From: an uncultured Haemophilus sp.
GTDB lineage: Bacteria; Pseudomonadota; Gammaproteobacteria; Enterobacterales; Pasteurellaceae
Assembly (NCBI RefSeq): GCF_937976265.1
Contig: NZ_CALJRX010000175.1
Span: 1-5,965 of the forward strand
Length of the DNA: 5,965 nt
Direction: 5' to 3'
Below the pieces are notes generated by a model. It was not told the origin of the DNA and searched no databases. It saw only the letters and a list, made by a program, of their open reading frames with translations. The position numbers and the translations under genes are program-made. Below are positions 1 through 5,256 of this stretch, one piece after another; position 1 is the first letter of the stretch, and every line of letters starts with the position of its first letter.

Positions 1-31
1 TTTTATAGTAATCTAATCTCACGATACTGCT

Positions 32-2167
32 CTAAATAGCCTTAAACTCAATCAACATCGCACTTTGTGGATCTAACACAGGAATTGTTAAACCAACATA
101 AGTAAGCCATTCGCTTTTCACCGTAACTGGATTACCCGCAAAGTTTTCTCTCAACCATTGCGGGAAAGTTTTCATTAAATGTCCAGCAAAACCTTCAGGA
201 ATATAATCAGGAATTGAAATAACATTCACCTGATAGTTTCTATTCTTATTAAGATATGGTAAACGCAATTTCCCCATTTGCTTATAATCTGGCATATCAA
301 GTTGACTAATTAAAAGTACCGCATGATTTTTATCATTGGATACGACCCCGTTAATTAGAGTATTTTCACTATGATAATCCAGACGGAACACATCACCACT
401 ATGTAACAATGGACGTAACTGTTTATGCAAAGCAATATATTTTGCAAAACCTGCGAGTTCTTCTGCCGATTCTTTCACAGGATCCAATTCAACACCCATG
501 TGCCCAAATAACGCTGTCAATCCACGGAAATCAAAAGAGAAATGGCGATTTGTAGTTTGGCACAGTGCGCCACCAATGTGTGCACCTATCACTTCTGGCG
601 GATAAAAATAACTCATTCCACGTTGGATTTTTTGGCGCGCTAATGCATCATTATTGTCTGAAGTCCAAAAACGTTGTGAATGTTTGAGAATCTCAAAATC
701 GACACGCGCCCCCCCCGATGAACAACTTTCAATTTCCACATGCGGATAACGCTCTCGTAAAAGACTAAATAAGCGATAAGCAGCTTCCGTTTGCGCCTTG
801 ACTGCCGCTTTGCCTAAATGCCCTGGTTGCACTAAACGGCGGTTATGATCCCATTTGATATAATCAATTTGATGTTCACCAAGCAACCAATCCATTCGTT
901 CTAAGAGATAATTAAAAGCATCTGGATTCACTAAATCTAAGGTATATTGATGACGTTCTTCAGGTTGTTCATAGCCATCTAATTGCAAGAGCCAATCTGG
1001 ATGTTGCTCATATAATTGACTACGCTTATTAATCATCTCCAGTTCAACCCAAATACCGAATTGCATGCCTAATTTTTTGATCGCATCAATTACAGGCGTT
1101 AATCCGTGCGGATATTTTTTCTCATCTAAAAACCAATCTCCCAACCCACCAAAATCATCATTACGACCAACAAACCAACCGTCATCAATGATAAAACGTT
1201 CTACCCCCATTTCTGCCGCTTTTTCTGCCATAGCAATAATATGCGCAGGATCATGATTAAAGGTCACCCCTTCCCAAATATTTAAATGCACAGGGCGAAC
1301 TGGCTGATGAAAATGCACAATATGTTGACGAATATGACGATGAAATTGTTGTGACATACCATTCAAGCCACTCTCTGAATAAGCGGTATAAACCCAAGGC
1401 GTTGAGATAGATTCCCCTTGTTGCAACACAATTTCACCCGGTAAATAGAGATTTTCCAACTGGGCAAAGCGACGACCATCAATTAACACATCAGCACGAA
1501 TACGATGATTTCCCGACCAAGCTAAATGAAAACCCCAAACTTCGCCTTGTTCTTGACTAAAGTGCGGTCGTCCTAACACAAGGTTTGGCGCGTATTCATG
1601 CGAGGTGCGACCATGACGATTTTCTTGTGTAAATGCACCATGTTTCAATCGTAAACGATTTTCTTGTAACTCACGACACCAACGCCCATAAAAACTCAGC
1701 ACTTCGTCCGCATACTCGGGCACAGGCAGCGTTACCGCTAAACGGTTTATCGTAAATGCACCTTCCACTAAATTGGTCACCGTATTGCGAAATTTAAATA
1801 CACCATTTTCATCCGCTTCAATTTCAGTTTTAAACCCTAACTTCGCAATAGGATCTTCAGCTTCAATCACCAAATTATTACCATTTTTAACCGCACTTTT
1901 CGTCACAAAAACAGGCGCCCAATCATAACCGCTACGGTGCCCTTCTAAACTGGAACAGCCAAAATAACCGCGTCCATTTTCTGCAGCAAAAGTCACAGGA
2001 ATATCCACATCCAGACTGCCATTTGCCACGCCACGCTCAATCGTCATAGCATCAAATTCAGAAATATCATCAATGTTAAGGTGTTTACCCCAATAAAGAA
2101 TTTCTGCAGGCTCGGTGCGAATAACTAAATCTGTATCTTTACTTGTTAATCGAATAATCTCATTCAT
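32..2167 (-). CDS. Alpha-galactosidase, GH36 family (RafA-like)
   Basis: Hydrolyses terminal alpha-1,6-galactose from melibiose and probably raffinose-type sugars in the cytoplasm; no signal peptide is visible, which fits import of intact sugar by the adjacent MelB. The 711 residues match the usual GH36 length of about 710. The order is an N-terminal beta domain (roughly 1-290), a catalytic (beta/alpha)8 barrel (roughly 295-620) and a C-terminal beta domain. Visible motifs are FIIDDGWF (325-332), YIKWDHNR with predicted nucleophile D440, ESCSSGGARVD (480-490), and WTSDNND with predicted acid/base D504. The sequence resembles plasmid-encoded E. coli RafA as I remember it. The start is set by an AAGGA ribosome site 8 bases upstream and by alignment with the RafA N-terminus. 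It is the second gene of the melB operon. Oddities: the usual GIWVEPEM loop reads GIWVELEM (L376) and is followed by KRSQ, and a G8 tract encodes the GG pair near residue 485. Family assignment is very secure; exact substrate is inferred. Confidence 0.95.
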   Translation of the reverse strand: MNEIIRLTSKDTDLVIRTEPAEILYWGKHLNIDDISEFDAMTIERGVANGSLDVDIPVTFAAENGRGYFGCSSLEGHRSGYDWAPVFVTKSAVKNGNNLVIEAEDPIAKLGFKTEIEADENGVFKFRNTVTNLVEGAFTINRLAVTLPVPEYADEVLSFYGRWCRELQENRLRLKHGAFTQENRHGRTSHEYAPNLVLGRPHFSQEQGEVWGFHLAWSGNHRIRADVLIDGRRFAQLENLYLPGEIVLQQGESISTPWVYTAYSESGLNGMSQQFHRHIRQHIVHFHQPVRPVHLNIWEGVTFNHDPAHIIAMAEKAAEMGVERFIIDDGWFVGRNDDFGGLGDWFLDEKKYPHGLTPVIDAIKKLGMQFGIWVELEMINKRSQLYEQHPDWLLQLDGYEQPEERHQYTLDLVNPDAFNYLLERMDWLLGEHQIDYIKWDHNRRLVQPGHLGKAAVKAQTEAAYRLFSLLRERYPHVEIESCSSGGARVDFEILKHSQRFWTSDNNDALARQKIQRGMSYFYPPEVIGAHIGGALCQTTNRHFSFDFRGLTALFGHMGVELDPVKESAEELAGFAKYIALHKQLRPLLHSGDVFRLDYHSENTLINGVVSNDKNHAVLLISQLDMPDYKQMGKLRLPYLNKNRNYQVNVISIPDYIPEGFAGHLMKTFPQWLRENFAGNPVTVKSEWLTYVGLTIPVLDPQSAMLIEFKAI
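1560..1568 (+). repeat. DNA uptake signal sequence (AAGTGCGGT)
   Basis: An exact 9-base Haemophilus-type uptake signal, inside the alpha-galactosidase gene, where its complement encodes Arg-Pro-His-Phe (around residues 200-203). It lacks the flanking A/T tract. Such signals bias DNA uptake in naturally competent Pasteurellaceae. Confidence 0.85.
1890..1898 (-). repeat. DNA uptake signal sequence, extended form
   Basis: On the minus strand AAAGTGCGGT is followed by TAAAAAT, matching the extended uptake consensus. It lies in the alpha-galactosidase frame at residues 90-95 (KSAVKN), a poorly conserved stretch, where such signals are usually tolerated. Confidence 0.88.
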
Positions 2168-2175
2168 AATTTATA

Positions 2176-2180
2176 TCCTT
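2176..2180 (-). promoter_or_regulatory. Ribosome binding site of the alpha-galactosidase gene, overlapping the melB stop
   Basis: On the minus strand the bases read TAAGGA, where TAA is the melB stop codon and AAGGA is the ribosome binding site for the next gene, 8 bases before its ATG. The shared bases show that the two genes are read from one transcript and suggest translational coupling. Confidence 0.8.
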
Positions 2181-3549
2181 AATTCACTTTATGATATTTG
2201 TCTAATAAGGCGATATTTACTTTTGCTAATAAGTCGCCATGCAGTTTGTAATAACGTAAATAAACGAAAAATTTAATTGCATAAAAAAGAATTGGTAAGC
2301 CGATCATAATGACTTTCATCCAGAAAATCGTTGTGTCATTTTGAACTGCATTAGGTATATAGCCAATTACCGTTAATAAGATCCCGACTAAAAATGCAGA
2401 AATTGCTGAACCTGCTTTTACTACCATTGTTTGAACAGAATAGGCAATACTTTCAGAACGGATTCCTAATTTATATTCACCATAGTCCACTGTATCCGCC
2501 ACCATAATTACTTGTAATGTCCAGAACAACGCATTACCAATTTGCATAAAGATTCCAGCAAGAATAATCAAGAAAATGCTTGGTTTTTCTGCCATTCCTG
2601 AGTAGCCTAAAATTAGGCAACTCAAAATCGCACTAACAGAAATAGTGATCCACAAAGAACGGCGTGAGAACAAGCGAACTAAACGTGCAAAGAAGATAAT
2701 AATTAATAGATTAGCGATCCCTGCATAAGACATATAATAAGGGAACAACTCTTTATCACCTACCGCATAAGTAAAGTAATAAATCGCAAAACCACCAATA
2801 ATATTACTTGCAATGTTATAACATAATGCCATAACCAACATGGCAGAAAGTTGATCATTGCGCGGAATTAAAGACACTAAGGTTTTTAGTGGAACTTTTT
2901 GAGCAGCTTGACCCGCATTCACATTATCAGATGAATATTTTTCTTTTACGTTCATCAACGTAATAATCGTTGAAGCAATAAAGCAAACAATGATAATGAC
3001 CGTAAACCAACGGAATCCCAAACCTTTATTATCGCCACCTACATAATCCACAAAAGCAATAGTTACACCTGCGGTAACAAAGTTAGCTACGCTAGAAAAG
3101 AAACGCGGATAAGGTACCAATTCTTCACGCTCACGGGCATCTAAAGTTAAGGTTGGTGTTAATGACCAAAATGGAATATCCATTAAGGTATAAGTCATAC
3201 CCCAAAGAGTATAGGTAACTGCAATATAAACAATCAGTGCCGTACCGCTAAAATAATCAGCACAAAACAAGGAAAAAAGTGCAATCGAATTTAAAATTGT
3301 ACCAATCAAAATCCAAGGCTTAAATTTACCCCAACGAGTGCGCGTATTATTCACAATCCAACCCATAATTGGATCATTTAAAGCATCCCAAAGTCGTGCA
3401 ACCATAAAAATAGTACCAACAATTGCGGCGGAAACACCCAATACATCCGTGTAATAATACATTAAGTACATATACACAATATGTATCGCGAAATCTTTCC
3501 CATAAGCTCCAAGTCCAAAGCTTAATTTTGTTTTCATTGATAAGCTCAT
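2179..3549 (-). CDS. melB: Melibiose/alpha-galactoside:cation symporter MelB (GPH family)
   Basis: Inner-membrane symporter importing melibiose and related galactosides with Na+, H+ or Li+; 456 residues with about 12 hydrophobic segments. The N-terminus, MSLSMKTKLSFGLGAYGKDF, closely parallels enterobacterial MelB. All residues known to matter in Salmonella MelB are present: K18 and D19 on helix I, D55 and D59 of the cation site in WDALNDP, T121, D124 and W128 in TLMDIPFW, R149 in PYPRF, W343, and K378 in TMVVKAG (one residue shifted from K377). Cation and sugar sites therefore look intact. The C-terminal tail after LLDKYHKV is about 20 residues shorter than in E. coli, a region thought to be dispensable. 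The start is supported by an AGAGG ribosome site (3555-3559) 5 bases upstream. It is the first gene of the operon, divergent from melR, with the alpha-galactosidase gene 11 bases downstream. Raffinose transport is possible but cannot be read from the sequence. Confidence 0.95.
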   Translation of the reverse strand: MSLSMKTKLSFGLGAYGKDFAIHIVYMYLMYYYTDVLGVSAAIVGTIFMVARLWDALNDPIMGWIVNNTRTRWGKFKPWILIGTILNSIALFSLFCADYFSGTALIVYIAVTYTLWGMTYTLMDIPFWSLTPTLTLDAREREELVPYPRFFSSVANFVTAGVTIAFVDYVGGDNKGLGFRWFTVIIIVCFIASTIITLMNVKEKYSSDNVNAGQAAQKVPLKTLVSLIPRNDQLSAMLVMALCYNIASNIIGGFAIYYFTYAVGDKELFPYYMSYAGIANLLIIIFFARLVRLFSRRSLWITISVSAILSCLILGYSGMAEKPSIFLIILAGIFMQIGNALFWTLQVIMVADTVDYGEYKLGIRSESIAYSVQTMVVKAGSAISAFLVGILLTVIGYIPNAVQNDTTIFWMKVIMIGLPILFYAIKFFVYLRYYKLHGDLLAKVNIALLDKYHKVN

Positions 3550-3616
3550 AGTAACCTCTTTTATTGTTTTCTGGTTTATATATGGGTTACATATTCACAC
3601 AGCTTATTAAACAATA

Positions 3617-3622
3617 ACTATA
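3617..3622 (-). promoter_or_regulatory. Candidate -10 box of the melB operon promoter
   Basis: The minus strand reads TATAGT, five of six matches to TATAAT, giving a predicted start near 3610 and a leader of about 60 bases before melB. At 17 bases upstream there is no recognisable -35 hexamer (GGGAAT). Instead, candidate MelR motif A (3640-3654) lies over the -35 position. This is the pattern expected of a promoter that needs an activator. The alternative TATATA at 3577-3582 is also possible. Confidence 0.4.
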
Positions 3623-3639
3623 CTGAAATTTTGCTCAAA

Positions 3640-3654
3640 ATTCCCAAAAGCTCA
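3640..3654 (+). promoter_or_regulatory. Candidate MelR operator, motif A
   Basis: ATTCCCAAAAGCTCA matches, in 12 of 15 positions, the reverse complement of 3681-3695. The shared pattern is ATTCCYRAAARCTCA. It would be centred near -37 of the predicted melB promoter, a usual position for an AraC-family activator contacting sigma factor. Assignment to MelR rests on position and repetition, not on a known binding consensus. Confidence 0.4.
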
Positions 3655-3680
3655 GATACAAAGATTAGTGCATTATAATA

Positions 3681-3695
3681 TGAGTTTTCAGGAAT
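3681..3695 (-). promoter_or_regulatory. Candidate MelR operator, motif B
   Basis: On the minus strand this reads ATTCCTGAAAACTCA, a 12 of 15 match to motif A in the opposite orientation. The two centres are 41 bases apart, close to four helical turns, so both would lie on the same DNA face. It lies upstream of both predicted promoters. Confidence 0.4.
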
Positions 3696-3724
3696 AAATT
3701 ACTAGAAAATGAGAATTTTTACGT

Positions 3725-3730
3725 TATACT
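3725..3730 (+). promoter_or_regulatory. Candidate -10 box of the melR promoter
   Basis: TATACT (five of six to consensus) lies 35 bases before the melR ATG, predicting a short leader of about 30 bases. The -35 region (CTAGAA) is poor. A perfect TATAAT at 3674-3679 is an alternative; the same spot also reads TATAAT on the minus strand (3672-3677). Confidence 0.35.
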
Positions 3731-3742
3731 AATCGAAATATG

Positions 3743-3764
3743 GCTAATTATTCCCAATAATAGC
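3743..3764. repeat. AT-rich imperfect dyad abutting the melR start codon
   Basis: GCTA-ATTATT-CCC-AATAAT-AGC forms an inverted repeat with a one-base bulge and a three-base centre, ending one base before the melR ATG. It occupies the place where a ribosome binding site should be, and no AGGAG-like sequence is present there. Its half ATTCCCAA also matches the first eight bases of motif A. It could be a weak operator for autoregulation or an mRNA hairpin, or it could be chance in an AT-rich stretch. Confidence 0.35.
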
Positions 3765-3765
3765 A

Positions 3766-4773
3766 ATGAAAAAAAATCAATCCCAAAACACCGCACTTTT
3801 ACCGCAAAATTTACTTGAGACAACATCTAGCAGTGAGGCTATTAGTCCCTTATCGCTTTCTCTCGCTGCTCGCCCGCTTAATGTGAATTTACAGTCACCA
3901 CCACAAAATATGCCTGCTTATCATTGGCATGGGCATATTGAAATTAATATCCCTTTTAATGATGATATTGAATATAGTTTTAACGAACACAACGTTACTC
4001 TAAATGCAGGGCATACTGTTTTATTTTGGGCATCCATTCCACATAGATTGACAAATAAGAAAAATTGTCAAAATATGGCCGTATTTGATATTCCAGTTCA
4101 TCAATTTCTTTCATGGCAAATTTCCCACTCATTGATTAATCACATTACACACGGCATTGTTATCCAGTCTAAAAATAAAGATCTAATTAGTCTTTTTGAA
4201 ATAAAACGTTGGATAAAAGAGTTGCAAATGGAAGATATTAATAGACACCAACTAGTTTACGATGAAATTCAACTTATGGTACGTCGAATAAGCTTAGATG
4301 GTTGGTCACCCTTGTTGGAACATCCTCAAAAGAGTATTCAACAAATTTCGTCGTCAAAACATGCGCAAAACTATGTACGTACAATGTTAGATTACATCGC
4401 GAATCATTATAATGAACCATTAACTGCTCAAACTGTTGCCAATGCTGTTGGACTAAACTCAAATTATGCTATGGGACTCTTTCAAAGCGCGATGCAACTG
4501 ACCATTAAACAATATATTACAGTAATGCGGATTCACCATGCCAAAGCTTTATTAAGCGACACAAATAGAACTATGCTGGATATTTCTTTAACTAGTGGTT
4601 TTAGCTCGCTCAGCCGTTTTTATGATAATTTTCTAAAATATACTGGCATGCCGCCTAATAAATATCGTAAACAAATTCGAGCTAATGCAAATTGGTCTGC
4701 ACAAGGCTTAGTTCCGACGGCCCATCATATTAAAGGTGGTAGTACGGGTGAGCAATTAATTATTAATGAATAA
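3766..4773 (+). CDS. melR: AraC-family transcriptional activator MelR
   Basis: Melibiose-responsive regulator of the divergent melB operon. The 335 residues comprise an N-terminal cupin-like sugar-sensing and dimerisation domain and a C-terminal double helix-turn-helix. The cupin signature HWHGHIEINIP (53-63), FWASIPHRLT (87-96) and LINHITHG (123-130) track E. coli MelR closely. So do LNSNYAMG (230-237), MQLTIKQYI (243-251), and the second helix-turn-helix region LDISLTSGFSSLSRFY (271-286) ending in GMPPNKYRK. It is about 30 residues longer than the 302-residue E. coli protein: roughly 12 at the N-terminus and a unique 25-30-residue tail (ANANWSAQ to LIINE). The ATG at 3766 is chosen because the MelR-like SPLSLS segment at residue 27 requires a start upstream of it. 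However, there is no clear ribosome site, and the ATG runs straight into A8. An uptake signal encodes residues 9-11. The identification is very secure. Confidence 0.95.
   Translation: MKKNQSQNTALLPQNLLETTSSSEAISPLSLSLAARPLNVNLQSPPQNMPAYHWHGHIEINIPFNDDIEYSFNEHNVTLNAGHTVLFWASIPHRLTNKKNCQNMAVFDIPVHQFLSWQISHSLINHITHGIVIQSKNKDLISLFEIKRWIKELQMEDINRHQLVYDEIQLMVRRISLDGWSPLLEHPQKSIQQISSSKHAQNYVRTMLDYIANHYNEPLTAQTVANAVGLNSNYAMGLFQSAMQLTIKQYITVMRIHHAKALLSDTNRTMLDISLTSGFSSLSRFYDNFLKYTGMPPNKYRKQIRANANWSAQGLVPTAHHIKGGSTGEQLIINE
3790..3798 (-). repeat. DNA uptake signal sequence in the 5' end of melR
   Basis: An exact ACCGCACTT, encoding Thr-Ala-Leu at MelR residues 9-11, in the N-terminal extension that has no counterpart in E. 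coli MelR. The flank is only partly A/T-rich. Confidence 0.85.
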
Positions 4774-4797
4774 CAATCGGTTATTAGGATTTTAACT

Positions 4798-5130
4798 ATG
4801 CAATTTTCTCCACTTTAATCTGCTACACTTATCCGTCGTTACAAACGTTTTATGGCGGATGTTCAACTCCCCACTCAAGAACAACTCACTTTGCATTGTA
4901 CTAACACAGGTGCGATGACTGGTTGTGGTGAAAAAGGCGATACCTTATGGTTTTCTGATTCCCAAAGTACAACGCGAAAATACCCTTGCTCATGGGAACT
5001 CACTGAATTACCAAATGGAAATTTAGTCTGTATTAATACACATCGTTCTAATCAATTAGTTTATGAGGCGCTACAAAATAAACAAATTTTAGAGCTTGCC
5101 AACTATAGCCAAATCACACCTAAAAAATAA
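4798..5130 (+). pseudogene. sfsA: Truncated, interrupted sfsA (sugar fermentation stimulation protein)
   Basis: From the ATG at 4798, preceded by AGGA 8 bases upstream, the reading frame gives MQFSPL, a TAA stop at 4816-4818, then SATLIRRYKRFMADV. In Haemophilus and E. coli SfsA the stop position is glutamine (LQSATLIRRYKRF), so a single C-to-T change (CAA to TAA) explains it. The frame then continues with unmistakable SfsA sequence: LTLHCTNTGAMTGCGEKGD, RKYPCSWELTELPNG and INTHRSNQLVYEALQNKQI, ending at ITPKK-stop (5128-5130). SfsA is normally about 235 residues. The missing second half carries the PD-(D/E)XK nuclease-like domain (family motifs RIDF and EVKS). A 92-codon frame could restart at the ATG at 4852, but it lacks a ribosome site and the catalytic half. 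It lies 24 bases after melR in the same direction and may be cotranscribed. I judge it non-functional. Confidence 0.88.
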
Positions 5131-5175
5131 GGGGATGACGTAGATTAGCAAGTGTGCTAATCTACGCCAGCCCCT
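5130..5175. repeat. Near-perfect 21-base dyad, probable dispersed intergenic repeat or terminator
   Basis: The left arm (5130-5150, starting AGGGGATGACGTAG) and the right arm (5155-5175) pair in 19 of 21 positions around the loop AGTG. The mismatches are 5135/5170 and 5138/5167. Read on the minus strand, the hairpin is followed by TTATTTTTTA, so it could end leftward transcription; on the plus strand it is followed by AAAATTA, without a U-run. It begins exactly at the last base of the truncated sfsA frame. H. influenzae has many intergenic dyad sequences containing GTAGGGTGGGC-like arms. The GCGTAGATTAGC core here may be a relative, but that is inference. Confidence 0.8.
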
Positions 5176-5203
5176 AAAATTATGCTGGTAATCAATTCAC
5201 CGC

Positions 5204-5209
5204 TATAAT
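5204..5209 (+). promoter_or_regulatory. Candidate -10 box for the 5'-nucleotidase gene
   Basis: A perfect TATAAT lies 47 bases before the ATG, giving a predicted start near 5216. No good -35 hexamer is present 16-18 bases upstream (TTATGC at 18). It sits between the dyad and the uptake signal, so the gene probably has its own promoter rather than depending on read-through from melR. Confidence 0.45.
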
Positions 5210-5224
5210 TCTCCGGCATTTTTA

Positions 5225-5233
5225 ACCGCACTT
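5225..5233 (-). repeat. DNA uptake signal sequence, extended form, in a 5' leader
   Basis: On the minus strand AAAGTGCGGT is followed by TAAAAATG, matching the extended consensus. It lies in the predicted 5' leader of the nucleotidase gene. It is single, not one of the inverted pairs that often act as terminators in this family. Confidence 0.88.
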
Positions 5234-5256
5234 TGTGCAACTTTAAAGGAAATTCT

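Larger units (their letters stand above)
3550..3765. promoter_or_regulatory. Divergent melB-melR control region
   Basis: This 216-base, very AT-rich gap separates the melB operon (minus strand) from melR (plus strand) and must hold both promoters. It contains plausible -10 boxes on both strands with poor -35 boxes, as expected for activator-dependent promoters. It also holds an inverted pair of 15-base motifs proposed as MelR sites, and an AT-rich dyad just before the melR ATG. I find no full CRP palindrome (TGTGA-N6-TCACA). By analogy with E. coli mel, MelR plus melibiose would activate melB and MelR would regulate its own gene; that logic is inferred. Confidence 0.8.

Noticed and set aside
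1..31. Terminator after the alpha-galactosidase gene
   Set aside because: The 31 bases beyond the stop show no hairpin with a T-run; any terminator lies outside the window.
57..65. ATCGCACTT as a fifth uptake signal
   Set aside because: One mismatch to the 9-base core inside coding sequence; such near matches are common by chance or decay and cannot be called functional.
1065..1256. 63-codon plus-strand frame inside the alpha-galactosidase gene
   Set aside because: It is antisense to the conserved catalytic barrel, has no ribosome site and shows no recognisable protein features.
3586..3602. Possible CRP site (minus strand TGTGA-ATATGT-AACCC)
   Set aside because: Only one half-site matches TGTGA-N6-TCACA, and it would lie downstream of the best predicted melB start.
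4274..4462. 62-codon minus-strand frame inside melR
   Set aside because: It is a shadow of the conserved MelR DNA-binding region, with no independent start signals.
4769..4785. AATAAC / GTTATT hairpin overlapping the melR stop, as a terminator
   Set aside because: The stem is only six AT-rich pairs and no U-run follows, so it is unlikely to terminate; read-through into the sfsA remnant is expected.
4852..5130. A real 92-residue protein starting at the ATG at 4852
   Set aside because: Sequence upstream in the same frame is clearly SfsA, there is no ribosome site at 4852, and the conserved C-terminal domain is missing, so a pseudogene explains it better.
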